In this document: piece by piece, positions 16,864 through 24,446 of the stretch | Position numbering within the stretch: the first letter of the stretch is position 1 | How the letters are laid out: each line of letters starts with the position of its first letter | Assembly (NCBI GenBank): GCA_016285245.1 | Contig: JAEEQH010000027.1 | Span: 1 to 39,542, forward strand | Source of the DNA: Prevotella sp. | GTDB taxonomy: Bacteria > Bacteroidota > Bacteroidia > Bacteroidales > Bacteroidaceae | Reading direction: 5' to 3' | Length of the DNA: 39,542 nt | Translations under genes and position numbers: made by a program | The notes under the pieces: model-generated | Databases searched by the model: none | What the model was told of the DNA's origin: nothing | Seen by the model: the letters and a program-made list of their open reading frames with translations, nothing else

Positions 16864-17289
16864 ATGTACAGCGACCCCAGCCAGTGCCTTTACTGCACTA
16901 ACAACCAAACGCTCAGCGACCTGATGATTGAAATCTGCGAGCTCAGCGTATCGCGCGCGTTCCTTTTTAAAGAACAAACGTACCGTGGACGTTGCCTCGT
17001 GGCTTACAAGGACCACGTCAACGACCTTAACGAGCTCTCCGACGACGACCGCAACGCCTTCATGGCCGACGTCGCTCGCGTCACGCGTGCCATGCAGCGT
17101 GCCTTCAACCCGGAGAAGATTAACTATGGCGCCTATAGCGACAAGCTCTCGCATCTCCACTTCCACTTGGCGCCGAAGTACGTCGACGGCCCCGACTACG
17201 GCGGCACGTTCCAGATGAACCCCGGCAAGGTGTACCTCAGCGACGCCGAGTACCAGGAAATGATCGAGAAAATCAAGCAGTATCTATAA
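16864..17289 (+). CDS. HIT-family nucleotide-binding hydrolase/transferase
   Basis: The 141-residue protein begins MYSDPSQCLYC and contains the histidine triad HLHFHLAPK (about residues 99-107), preceded by INYGAYSDKLSH. HIT proteins hydrolyse or transfer nucleotidyl groups from dinucleotides or aminoacyl-AMP; the middle His of the triad is the nucleophile. The N-terminal CLYC and later histidines may bind zinc as in Hint-like proteins. The length fits. The specific substrate is not predictable. Confidence 0.88.
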   Translation: MYSDPSQCLYCTNNQTLSDLMIEICELSVSRAFLFKEQTYRGRCLVAYKDHVNDLNELSDDDRNAFMADVARVTRAMQRAFNPEKINYGAYSDKLSHLHFHLAPKYVDGPDYGGTFQMNPGKVYLSDAEYQEMIEKIKQYL

Positions 17290-17338
17290 TCGTCATAACG
17301 AAACAACGTTATAACGAATAACGCAATTACATAAAATT

Positions 17339-18586
17339 ATGGCAATCATAAAACCATTCAAAGGAATCCGCCCGCCACGTGAACTGGTGGAGCAGGTAGA
17401 GAGCCGTCCCTACGACGTGCTCGACAGCGAGGAGGCACGCGCCGAGGCCGGCGACAACGAAAAGAGCCTCTATCACATCATCAAACCCGAGATCGACTTC
17501 CCCGTAGGCACCTCCGAGTACGACCCGCGCGTCTACGAGCGTGCCGCCGAGAACTTCCAGAAGTTCCAGGACCGCGGATGGCTCGTACAGGACCAGCAGG
17601 AGCACTACTACATCTACGCCCAGACCATGCAGGGCAAGACGCAGTACGGCCTCGTCGTCTGCGCCCATACCGACGACTACATGGCCGGACGCATCAAGAA
17701 GCACGAGCTGACGCGCCGCGACAAGGAGGAAGACCGCATGAAGCATGTCCGCGTAAACAACGCCAACATCGAGCCCGTCTTCTTCGCCTATCCCGACAAT
17801 CAGGTCCTCGACGCCCTCATCATGCGCTATGCCGCCACCGAACCCGAGTACGACTTCATCGCACCCATCGACGGCTTCCGCCACCAGTTCTGGATCATCA
17901 GCGACGCTCAGGATATGCAGACTATTACCGACGAGTTCAGCAAGATGCCGTCGCTCTACATCGCCGACGGACATCACCGCTCGGCCGCAGCAGCTCTCGT
18001 GGGCGCCGAGAAACAGAAGCAGAACCCCAACCACCGCGGCGACGAGGAGTACAACTTCTTCATGGCCGTCTGCTTCCAGGCATCGCAGCTCACCATCCTC
18101 GACTACAACCGTGTTGTTAAGGATTTAAACGGTTTAACGTCAGAACAGTTCCTTGAAGCGCTCAAGCAGAACTTTGACGTCGAGGACAAGGGAACAGACC
18201 TCTACAAGCCCCAGCAGCTCCACGAGTTCTCGCTCTATCTCGACGGACGCTGGTACAGCCTGAAGGCCAAGCCGGGCACCTACAACGAGAGCGACCCCAT
18301 TGGCGTGCTCGACGTCGACATCTCCAGCCGTCTCATCCTGAACGACATCCTCAACATCGGCGACCTGCGCTCATCGCAGCGCATCGACTTCGTCGGCGGA
18401 CTCCGCGGTCTCGGTGAGCTGAAGCGTCGTGTGGACAGCGGCGAGATGCGGGCAGCCCTCGCGCTCTATCCTGTCACCATGAAGCAGATCATGGACATCG
18501 CCGACAGCGGCAACATCATGCCGCCGAAGGCCACGTGGTTCGAGCCGAAGCTTCGCTCCGGACTGGTCATCCACAAACTGGTTTAA
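17339..18586 (+). CDS. DUF1015-family protein
   Basis: The 415-residue protein matches the DUF1015 pattern throughout: FKGIRPPRELVEQVESRPYDVLDSEEA at the start, NPE/KPEIDFP, YDPRVYERAAENF, a central LYIADGHHRSAAA motif (about residues 207-217), LDYNRVVKDLNGLT, and ALALYPVTMKQIMDIADSGNIMPPKATWFEPKLRSGLV at the end. The biochemical function is not established to my knowledge. In other Bacteroidales I recall it beside serC-serA; here those genes are 18 kb away. It is soluble, with no signal. It follows the HIT gene after a 49-nt CGTTATAACGA-type repeat gap. Confidence 0.88.
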   Translation: MAIIKPFKGIRPPRELVEQVESRPYDVLDSEEARAEAGDNEKSLYHIIKPEIDFPVGTSEYDPRVYERAAENFQKFQDRGWLVQDQQEHYYIYAQTMQGKTQYGLVVCAHTDDYMAGRIKKHELTRRDKEEDRMKHVRVNNANIEPVFFAYPDNQVLDALIMRYAATEPEYDFIAPIDGFRHQFWIISDAQDMQTITDEFSKMPSLYIADGHHRSAAAALVGAEKQKQNPNHRGDEEYNFFMAVCFQASQLTILDYNRVVKDLNGLTSEQFLEALKQNFDVEDKGTDLYKPQQLHEFSLYLDGRWYSLKAKPGTYNESDPIGVLDVDISSRLILNDILNIGDLRSSQRIDFVGGLRGLGELKRRVDSGEMRAALALYPVTMKQIMDIADSGNIMPPKATWFEPKLRSGLVIHKLV

Positions 18587-18590
18587 TTAG

Positions 18591-18655
18591 TACATGGTAC
18601 ATTGCCAAATAGTACATTGTAAAAATTTTACATTGTACATTGTCAAATTGTACAT
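18591..18655. repeat. TACATTGT-type spacer repeat
   Basis: The gap between the DUF1015 and YigZ genes consists of five or six degenerate copies of a unit like GTACATTGTCAAA. It is distinct in sequence from the TCAAT and CGTTAT spacers but of the same size and placement. Confidence 0.75.
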
Positions 18656-19240
18656 ATGACCGACGAATACAAGACTATAGCAGGCACAGGCGAGGGCTAC
18701 TACACCGAGAAACGGAGTAAGTTCCTCGCCTTTGCTCACCACGTCGAGACCGTCGACGAGGTGAAGCAACTCCTGGCTGAGTATCGCAAGAAGTACTACG
18801 ATGCCCGCCATGTCTGCTATGCCTATATGCTCGGGGCGGATAGGGCAGACTATCGCGCCAACGACGACGGCGAGCCCTCCAGTACCGCTGGAAAACCCAT
18901 CCTCGGACAGGTCAACGCCAACGAGCTCACCGACATCCTCATCGTCGTCGTCCGCTATTACGGCGGCGTGAACCTCGGCACCAGCGGACTCATCGTCGCC
19001 TACCGCGAGGCTGCCGCAGATGCCGTTGCCCACTGTCAGGTGGAGACGCGCCAGGTCGAGGAAATCGTCACCTACACCTTCGCCTATCCTATGATGAACG
19101 ACGTCATGCGCATCGTCAAGGAGATGGCCCCGCGCATCGTCAGCCAGACCTACGACAACACCTGCGAGATACGTCTTGCCATTAGGAAAAGCGAGGCAGA
19201 CACGCTGAAATCAAAATTAGCGAAAATATCTTTCGAATAA
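18656..19240 (+). CDS. YigZ/IMPACT-family protein
   Basis: The 194-residue protein has the UPF0029/IMPACT N-terminal domain with EKRSKFLAFAHHVETVDEV, DARHVCYAYMLG, DDGEPSSTAGKPIL and VVVRYYGGVNLGTSGLIVAYREAA, followed by the ferredoxin-like C-terminal domain with FAYPMMNDVMRIV. E. coli YigZ and eukaryotic IMPACT share this architecture; the bacterial role is poorly defined but has been linked to translation or GTPase regulation. Length is normal. The next feature is the promoter of tRNA-Ser. Confidence 0.92.
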   Translation: MTDEYKTIAGTGEGYYTEKRSKFLAFAHHVETVDEVKQLLAEYRKKYYDARHVCYAYMLGADRADYRANDDGEPSSTAGKPILGQVNANELTDILIVVVRYYGGVNLGTSGLIVAYREAAADAVAHCQVETRQVEEIVTYTFAYPMMNDVMRIVKEMAPRIVSQTYDNTCEIRLAIRKSEADTLKSKLAKISFE

Positions 19241-19241
19241 A

Positions 19242-19273
19242 TTTGGTGGTTTCAGGAAAAAGCATTACCTTTG
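19242..19273 (+). promoter_or_regulatory. Complete Bacteroidetes promoter for tRNA-Ser
   Basis: TTTG (19242-19245) and TACCTTTG (19266-19273) are spaced by 20 bp, an exact fit to the TTTG-N19-21-TAnnTTTG Bacteroidetes housekeeping promoter. The tRNA begins 43 nt downstream. Confidence 0.85.
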
Positions 19274-19315
19274 CAGCCGCAAAAGTCCAAATAGAGGTTT
19301 GGCCTATACAAAATT

Positions 19316-19403
19316 GGAAGGTTGGCAGAGTGATCGATCGCGCTGGACTCGAAATCCGGTATACCCCTTTCGGGTATCGGGGGTTTGAATCCCTCACCTT
19401 CCG
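19316..19403 (+). tRNA. tRNA-Ser (anticodon CGA)
   Basis: An 88-nt cloverleaf with long variable arm can be drawn. Acceptor GGAAGGT (19316-19322) pairs with ACCTTCC (19396-19402), discriminator G. The anticodon stem CTGGA/TCCGG holds the loop CTCGAAA with anticodon CGA. The variable arm is TATACCCCTTTCGGGTATC-like, and the T arm is GGGGGTTTGAATCCCTC. The long variable arm and the identity fit serine (codon UCG). CCA is not encoded. Confidence 0.96.
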
Positions 19404-19408
19404 CAAAG

Positions 19409-19449
19409 AATCGCTCACAGGGACAGGCCCCTTGAGCGATTTCTTTTTT
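19409..19449 (+). terminator. Terminator after tRNA-Ser
   Basis: AATCGCTCA (19409-19417) pairs with TGAGCGATT (19433-19441), followed by a T-rich tail TCTTTTTTAT. It starts six bases after the tRNA discriminator base. Confidence 0.88.
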
Positions 19450-19582
19450 ATACGTTCTCATGTAACCGTTAATCTAGCGAACTGGGCCGCGGGCTCACGC
19501 CGGAGCGCTTCTTCTTGTAGTGTCACAACGAGCAACTCTTGAAGCTGTGGGGCCTGGTAGAGAAAGAGTGATAAAATAGAAA

Positions 19583-19738
19583 TCTTCCAGTCTTCCAGTC
19601 TTCCAATTAAAAAAAGAGGTATTGCATTCCTCGTAAATACTATATAACTAATTGATATATAGATAGTTATATATATTATTAGAGAGATGCATACCCCTCA
19701 AAAAACAACTGGAAGATTGGAAGATTGGAAGATTGGAA
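19583..19738. repeat. Long imperfect inverted-repeat element (MITE-like)
   Basis: The left arm has three 8-bp units TCTTCCAG/TCTTCCAG/TCTTCCAA (19583-19606); the right arm has the complementary TGGAAGAT three times plus TGGAA (19709-19738). Inside, GAGGTATTGCATTCCTC (about 19616-19632) mirrors GAGAGATGCATACCCCTC (19682-19699), and at the centre TATATAACTA (19641-19650) mirrors TAGTTATATA (19664-19673). The whole 156 bp can fold into one long hairpin. It carries no gene, so a non-autonomous mobile or structured repeat is the best guess. Confidence 0.7.
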
Positions 19739-19989
19739 CGACAATATTCATTTAAAAAGCTGAAATACAATAAGATACGGTATTAATATCGTAAGCACCC
19801 AGAGATGCCTAACCTCAGAAAAGTCACAGATATCGTGAAATTTCCTCTCTAAAAGGCCTCAAAAGACGTGCGCAGCCCCCTTCTTTTCGATGTTTTTCCC
19901 GCATTTGGCGCACATATCAGCCGCGCAAAATTCAGTATCCCGACCTCATTTTGAACGAAACGAGTGCCAAATAGATAGTCTTTGCAGCA

Positions 19990-20048
19990 AATACCCGCCA
20001 CTTATTTCAAAAAAGGAGGCACTTCTTGCGCAATACCCGCCACTTATT
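19990..20048. repeat. 17-bp direct repeat, 42 bp apart
   Basis: AATACCCGCCACTTATT occurs at 19990-20006 and again at 20032-20048. The pair lies 45-105 bp upstream of the SDR promoter. They could be operator half-sites or a short duplication; nothing in the sequence decides. Confidence 0.75.
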
Positions 20049-20093
20049 ATAGGCTTCTTTTCTTGAAAAAAAATTAAAAGCGACAGGGTGTTG

Positions 20094-20124
20094 TTGGCTG
20101 TTTGGCGGAAAAGCACTACATTTG
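20094..20124 (+). promoter_or_regulatory. Promoter of the SDR gene
   Basis: TACATTTG (20117-20124) matches TAnnTTTG and TTGG (20094-20097) lies about 20 bp upstream. The start codon is about 100 nt downstream, leaving an unusually long leader filled by a tandem repeat. Confidence 0.75.
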
Positions 20125-20130
20125 CGTCAA

Positions 20131-20206
20131 ATTCAGAATAAAACGATTAAACGAAGATTCAGAATAAAACGATTAAACGAAGATTCAGAAATACGATTAA
20201 ATGAAG
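20131..20206 (+). repeat. 26-nt tandem repeat in the SDR leader
   Basis: Two identical 26-nt units (20131-20156 and 20157-20182) beginning ATTCAGAATAAAACGATTAA are followed by a 24-nt variant (20183-20206). They fill the transcript leader between promoter and start codon. Copy number could vary between strains. Confidence 0.9.
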
Positions 20207-20226
20207 AAACAAGATAAACGTGAAAG

Positions 20227-20982
20227 ATGAACAAGACTGTGTTGATAACTGGCGCAACGAGCGGAATAGGACTGGGCTGCGCAAGGAAGTTCGCTGAGAA
20301 TGGCGACAAGTTGATATTGACGGGACGCAACGAGCAGAAGCTGGCTGAGATTTGCCGCGAGCTGACGGAACGTGGCTGTCAGGTGCTGACGCTAGCTTTC
20401 GATGTGCGCGACCGCGAGAAGGCCAAGCAGTCTGTCAACGGCCTGCCCGAGGAGTGGAAGGCCATCGACGTGCTGGTGAACAATGCCGGACTGGCGCTGG
20501 GGCTGGAGCCGGAGTATGAGGGAGACCTCGACGACTGGGAGACGATGATTGACACGAACATCAAGGGTCTGCTGACGATGACGCGGCTCGTGGTGCCGGG
20601 GATGATTGAGCGCGGCCGAGGCCACATCATCAACGTCGGCTCTGTGGCTGGAGATGCTGCCTACGCCGGTGGAAACGTGTACTGCGCCACCAAGGCTGCC
20701 GTGAAGGCGCTGACCGACGGCCTGCGCATCGACGTGGCTGACACGCCCATCCGCGTGACGAACCTGAAGCCGGGCTTGGTAGAGACCAACTTCAGCAACG
20801 TGCGCTTCCACGGCGACGAAGCGCGTGCAAAAAAGCTATATACTGGCATCAAGCCCCTGACGGGCGACGACATTGCCGACGTTGCCGTCTATGCCGCCAA
20901 TGCCCCTGAGCACGTTCAGATAGCCGAGGTGCTGATACTGGCCACCCATCAGGCCAGCGGAAGTGTCATCGTGAGGAAATGA
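20227..20982 (+). CDS. Short-chain dehydrogenase/reductase (YdfG-like)
   Basis: The 251-residue classical SDR has the cofactor motif TGATSGIG (about 8-15), an Arg after the second strand (LTGRNEQKL) that favours NADP(H), NNAG (about 88-91), the catalytic Ser in INVGSVAGD, and YCATK (Tyr/Lys pair at about residues 156-160). The C-terminal VRFHGDEARAKKLYTG matches the YdfG / NADP-dependent 3-hydroxy acid dehydrogenase group. Substrate is probably a small hydroxy acid such as serine or 3-hydroxypropionate, by family only. It stands alone and converges with the metallo-hydrolase gene 17 nt away. Confidence 0.9.
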   Translation: MNKTVLITGATSGIGLGCARKFAENGDKLILTGRNEQKLAEICRELTERGCQVLTLAFDVRDREKAKQSVNGLPEEWKAIDVLVNNAGLALGLEPEYEGDLDDWETMIDTNIKGLLTMTRLVVPGMIERGRGHIINVGSVAGDAAYAGGNVYCATKAAVKALTDGLRIDVADTPIRVTNLKPGLVETNFSNVRFHGDEARAKKLYTGIKPLTGDDIADVAVYAANAPEHVQIAEVLILATHQASGSVIVRK

Positions 20983-20999
20983 AAACGGGTGAGGCGCCT

Positions 21000-21743
21000 C
21001 TATTCGTAGTGCCTGATCCTTACGTCGATGCCGTCACCCTTTAGCTGACCGGGCAGGCCGCTCACATCCGTCTGTCCGTAATGATAGGGGAACAGCACCT
21101 TTGGCTTGATGATTCTCGCAGCCTTCACCAGCTGGTCGGGAGTCATCGTGTAGGGCTGGTTGCAAGGCAGGAAAGCGACGTCGATGTCCTTGATGGCCGA
21201 CATCTCGGGAATGTCCTCGGTATCGCCGGCGATGTAGACTCGCAGACCGTCGATGGTCAGGATATAGCCGTTGTCGCGCCCCTTGGGGTGGAACTGCGTG
21301 CGCCCCTCGGAGTAGTTATAGGCAGGGACGGCCTCGATGGTGAAGTCATTGGCTATCTGGAGCTTATCGCCATTCTCCATGACCTCGCCGGAGCCATACA
21401 TGTCGGCACAACGCTTGTTGGTTATGAAACGTGTCTTCTCGCCCGTCAGCACCATGATGGCCTCCTGGTTGAAGTGGTCACCGTGCTCGTGAGTCACCAG
21501 GAGATAGTCGGCCTTGGGCATGGCAGCATAGTCAATCGTTTTGTTGCCCAGCTTGGTTACGGGGTCAATTTCAATCTCCTTACCGTCATACTGGATGCGG
21601 ATGCTGGCATGCACGAGTGCATGGAACGTCACGGTCTTGCCGCTTTGGGTCTTGAACACGTCGGTTTCGTAATTTGTTTGAGCTTGCCCACAGGCTGTAG
21701 TCAGTCCAAGTGCGGCAAATAAACAAGTTAAAAGCTTCTTCAT
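21000..21743 (-). CDS. Metallo-beta-lactamase-fold hydrolase, predicted lipoprotein
   Basis: The 247-residue protein starts with a lipoprotein-type signal ending LTTAC (Cys near residue 18), so it is probably anchored in an envelope membrane. It has the metal-binding THEHGDHFN motif, VYIAGDTEDIPEM and the C-terminal LFPYHYGQTD, as in UlaG/UPF0173-type metal-dependent hydrolases. A longer frame reaching 21914 is open, but the promoter box at 21779 and the signal peptide support the start at 21743. Substrate unknown. Confidence 0.88.
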   Translation of the reverse strand: MKKLLTCLFAALGLTTACGQAQTNYETDVFKTQSGKTVTFHALVHASIRIQYDGKEIEIDPVTKLGNKTIDYAAMPKADYLLVTHEHGDHFNQEAIMVLTGEKTRFITNKRCADMYGSGEVMENGDKLQIANDFTIEAVPAYNYSEGRTQFHPKGRDNGYILTIDGLRVYIAGDTEDIPEMSAIKDIDVAFLPCNQPYTMTPDQLVKAARIIKPKVLFPYHYGQTDVSGLPGQLKGDGIDVRIRHYE

Positions 21744-21778
21744 AACCAAGTATTTTTCAAATTTGCTGATTCTTGGTG

Positions 21779-21786
21779 CAAAAGTA
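21779..21786 (-). promoter_or_regulatory. -7 box for the metallo-hydrolase gene
   Basis: On the minus strand TACTTTTG followed by C matches TAnnTTTG, 35 nt before the start at 21743. No matching TTTG box at the expected spacing. Confidence 0.62.
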
Positions 21787-21920
21787 ACAAAAATTCCGAT
21801 ATAATCGCTATTTTTTGAAAGAAAAATGCGAAAAAACAGCCGCGAGGGTGCTCTTTTCGGGGCACTCTTTTTGCGGTTATTGTTAAAGTTTATGTAAAAG
21901 GGTAAAAACGTCATACTGCG

Positions 21921-21952
21921 TTTGGCCGTTTGGCGTTTTTGCAGTACCTTTG
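21921..21952 (+). promoter_or_regulatory. Promoter of the ftsY-queA gene run
   Basis: TTTGG (21921-21925) and TACCTTTG (21945-21952) are spaced about 20 bp apart, a textbook Bacteroidetes promoter, 25 nt before the ftsY start. It is the only strong promoter I recognise before 36520. Confidence 0.85.
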
Positions 21953-21976
21953 CAGGTTGTTAAAAGAAATAGGTAT

Positions 21977-22930
21977 ATGGGATTATTTGGATTATTCGGA
22001 AAGAAGAACAAGGAGACGCTGGACCAGGGACTGGAGAAGACGAAGACGTCGGTGCTGGACAAGCTGGCCCGTGCCGTCGCCGGTAAGTCGAAGGTCGACG
22101 ACGACGTGCTGGACAACCTCGAGGAGGTGCTCATCACGAGCGACGTGGGCGTCGACACGACATTGAAGATTATAGAGCGCATCGAGGCGCGCGTGGCCCG
22201 CGACAAGTATGTGTCGACATCGGAGCTGAACGCCATCCTGCGCGACGAGATAGCTGCCTTGCTGGCCGAGAACAACTCGGAGGACAACGACGAGTGGGAC
22301 CTGCCCGGCGACCACAAGCCCTACGTCATCCTCGTCGTGGGTGTGAACGGCGTGGGCAAGACGACGACCATCGGCAAGCTGGCGTGGCAGTTCAAGCAGG
22401 CCGGCAAGAAGGTCTACCTGGGTGCTGCCGACACGTTCCGTGCGGCTGCCGTCGAGCAGCTCTGCATCTGGGGTGAGCGCGTGGGTGTACCCGTGGTGAA
22501 GCAGCAGATGGGCTCCGACCCTGCCTCCGTGGCGTTCGACACGCTGCAGAGTGCCCAGGCCAATGGTGCCGACGTGGTGCTGATAGACACGGCCGGCCGC
22601 CTGCATAACAAGGTGGGCCTGATGAACGAGCTGAAGAAGATCAAGGACGTGATGAAAAAGGTGCTGCCCGAGGCTCCCGACGAGGTGCTCCTGGTGCTCG
22701 ACGGCTCGACTGGTCAGAACGCCTTCGAGCAGGCCCGTCAGTTTGCGGCTGTCACGCAGATCACGTCGCTGGCCATCACGAAGCTCGACGGTACGGCCAA
22801 GGGCGGTGTGGTCATCGGCATATCGGACCAGCTGAAGGTGCCCGTGAAGTACATCGGACTGGGCGAGGGCATGGAGGACCTGCAACTGTTCAACAAGCGC
22901 GAGTTCGTGGACAGCCTGTTTAAGAATTGA
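21977..22930 (+). CDS. ftsY: Signal recognition particle receptor FtsY
   Basis: The 317-residue protein begins MGLFGLFGKKNKETLDQG and is an SRP GTPase: N-domain helices (1-100), then G motifs GVNGVGKTTTIGKLA, DTFRAAAVEQL, DTAGRLHNK and TKLDGTAKGGV. It receives ribosome-SRP complexes at the inner membrane. The acidic A domain of E. coli FtsY is absent, as is common in Bacteroidetes; the short amphipathic N-terminus probably contacts the membrane. An upstream in-frame ATG at 21950 falls in the promoter and is rejected. Confidence 0.96.
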   Translation: MGLFGLFGKKNKETLDQGLEKTKTSVLDKLARAVAGKSKVDDDVLDNLEEVLITSDVGVDTTLKIIERIEARVARDKYVSTSELNAILRDEIAALLAENNSEDNDEWDLPGDHKPYVILVVGVNGVGKTTTIGKLAWQFKQAGKKVYLGAADTFRAAAVEQLCIWGERVGVPVVKQQMGSDPASVAFDTLQSAQANGADVVLIDTAGRLHNKVGLMNELKKIKDVMKKVLPEAPDEVLLVLDGSTGQNAFEQARQFAAVTQITSLAITKLDGTAKGGVVIGISDQLKVPVKYIGLGEGMEDLQLFNKREFVDSLFKN

Positions 22931-22967
22931 AAAATTGAAGAATTGAAGTCTTTTATTAATTGAAGTC

Positions 22968-23051
22968 ATGAAAAAGAAGACTTTTATTGAAGGATTGGTC
23001 ATTGGACTGGCGTGCGGCGCTTTTGCCGCGTGCCTGTTCTTCCTGCTGTAG
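22968..23051 (+). CDS. 27-residue single-pass membrane microprotein
   Basis: Between ftsY and rimO, a frame encodes MKKKTFIEGL followed by a hydrophobic helix (VIGLACGAFAACLFFLL) and TAG. Three lysines at the N-terminus predict N-inside, C-out insertion; two cysteines and small residues (GxxxG-like GLACGAFA) lie in the helix. It starts 37 nt after ftsY and ends 6 nt before rimO, so it is in the same transcript. No function can be assigned. The start has A-rich, TGAAG-type upstream sequence. Confidence 0.6.
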   Translation: MKKKTFIEGLVIGLACGAFAACLFFLL

Positions 23052-23057
23052 TGAACG

Positions 23058-24434
23058 ATGAAGACGATAGATTTTATTTCGCTCGGATGCTCGAAGAATC
23101 TCGTTGACAGCGAGATGCTCATGGGCTTGATGGAGGCCAACGGTTTCCATTGCACCCACGACAGCGACGACCCTCAGGGCGAAATCGTCGTCATCAATAC
23201 TTGCGGCTTCATAGCCGACGCGAAGGAGGAGAGCATCAACACCATCCTGGAGTTTGCCCAGGCGAAGACCGAGGGCCGCATCGAGCGCCTCTACGTCATG
23301 GGCTGTCTCTCCGAACGCTATCTGGCCGACCTCGAGGCCGAGATTCCCGAGGTCGACGGGTGGTACGGGAAGTTCAACTATAGGGAGTTGCTCACAGAAT
23401 TAAAGACCCACCCCCTTGCCCCTCCCTGTATGGAGGGGAGTGGTCGCCTTCAAGACGAAATTGTAGAGGAAAAAGTAACTACGCCTCGCCCTTCAGGGAG
23501 AGGATGGGAGAGGGTCCTCACCACCCCCTCTCACTATGCCTACATCAAGATCTCGGAGGGCTGCGACCGCCATTGTGCCTACTGCGCCATTCCGCTGATT
23601 ACCGGTCGTCACCAGAGCCGTCCGATGGACGAGATTCTCGACGAGGTGCGCTGGCTGGTCAGTCAGGGCGTGAAGGAGTTCCAGGTCATCGCCCAGGAGC
23701 TGACATACTATGGCGTCGACATCGACGGGAGGCAGCACATTGCCGAGCTCGTTGACAAGATGGCCGACATCGAGGGTGTGGAGTGGATACGCCTGCACTA
23801 TGCCTATCCGACGCACTTCCCTTGGGAGCTGCTGCGGGTCATCCGCGAGCGGAAGAATGTCTGCAAGTACCTCGACATAGCCCTGCAGCACATCAGCGAC
23901 AATATGCTCAGCCGTATGCGCCGTAACGTCACCAAGCAGGAGACCTACGAGCTCGTGGAGCGGCTGCGTCGCGAGGTGCCCGGCATCTGCCTGCGTACCA
24001 CGCTGATGGTGGGCTTCCCCGGCGAGACCGACGAGGACTTCCAGGAGCTGATGGCGTTTACACGTTGGGCACGCTTCGACCGCATGGGCGCCTTCGCCTA
24101 TTCAGAGGAGGAGGGAACTTATTCGGCTGAGCATTACGAGGACGACGTCCCCGAGGATGTGAAACAGGCACGGCTGGACCGTCTGATGCGTCTGCAGCAG
24201 GACATCAGCGCCGAGCTGGAAGAGGAGAAGGTAGGGCGCGTGATGCGTGTCATCATAGACCGCCAGGAGGGCGACTACTACGTGGGCCGTACGGAGTACT
24301 GCTCGCCGGAGGTAGACCCCGAGGTGCTCATCCCCGCCGACGGCGGCAAGCTGAAGATAGGCGCGTTCTACAATGTCCGCATGATCGCCGCCGAGGAGTT
24401 TGACCTTTATGGGGAGATAGTAGATAAGAGATAA
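23058..24434 (+). CDS. rimO: Ribosomal protein uS12 methylthiotransferase RimO with an in-frame insertion
   Basis: The 458-residue protein begins MKTIDFISLGCSKNLVDSEM, the RimO signature. UPF0004 domain cysteines are Cys11, Cys49 and Cys83; the radical-SAM cluster motif GCDRHCAYC places Cys169, Cys173 and Cys176; a TRAM domain ends the protein (VMRVIIDRQEG...). It methylthiolates an aspartate of ribosomal protein S12. Residues about 116-157 (from THPLAPPCMEG to RGWERVLTTP) replace a shorter linker in the relatives I know and come from a palindrome-rich insertion (separate entry). All ligands are intact. Confidence 0.95.
   Translation: MKTIDFISLGCSKNLVDSEMLMGLMEANGFHCTHDSDDPQGEIVVINTCGFIADAKEESINTILEFAQAKTEGRIERLYVMGCLSERYLADLEAEIPEVDGWYGKFNYRELLTELKTHPLAPPCMEGSGRLQDEIVEEKVTTPRPSGRGWERVLTTPSHYAYIKISEGCDRHCAYCAIPLITGRHQSRPMDEILDEVRWLVSQGVKEFQVIAQELTYYGVDIDGRQHIAELVDKMADIEGVEWIRLHYAYPTHFPWELLRVIRERKNVCKYLDIALQHISDNMLSRMRRNVTKQETYELVERLRREVPGICLRTTLMVGFPGETDEDFQELMAFTRWARFDRMGAFAYSEEEGTYSAEHYEDDVPEDVKQARLDRLMRLQQDISAELEEEKVGRVMRVIIDRQEGDYYVGRTEYCSPEVDPEVLIPADGGKLKIGAFYNVRMIAAEEFDLYGEIVDKR
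23403..23528. repeat. Palindromic element inserted in frame in rimO
   Basis: CCCCTCC (23419-23425) pairs with GGAGGGG (23432-23438), and CCTC-CCCT (23484-23492) pairs with AGGG-GAGG (23495-23503) around a two-base loop. The flanks ACCCACCCCCTTGCCCC and GGGAGAGGGTCCTCACC resemble GC-rich repeats that I recall between genes in Prevotella/Bacteroides. It adds about 25 residues between the UPF0004 and radical-SAM domains without a stop. Confidence 0.72.
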
Positions 24435-24446
24435 GGGAGATAAGAT

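Larger units (their letters stand above)
19450..20093. other. Gene-free region between tRNA-Ser and the SDR gene
   Basis: No reading frame with family features or a plausible start was found on either strand. The region holds the long hairpin element at 19583-19738 and a 17-bp direct repeat at 19990-20048. The stretch 19450-19570 is GC-richer than its surroundings and may be a remnant of something lost. 19740-19980 shows no clear structure. Confidence 0.7.

Noticed and set aside
19583..19738. CRISPR or tRNA-associated integration site
   Set aside because: The 8-bp units form inverted, not spacer-separated, repeats, and no tRNA 3'-end duplication is visible.
20983..20999. GAGGCGCCTC palindrome between the convergent SDR and metallo-hydrolase genes as a shared terminator
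   Set aside because: The 10-bp palindrome has no usable loop and no T run on either strand.
21992..23155. Minus-strand frame of 387 codons opposite ftsY
   Set aside because: Antisense to the GTPase motifs of ftsY, no start signals and no recognisable domain.
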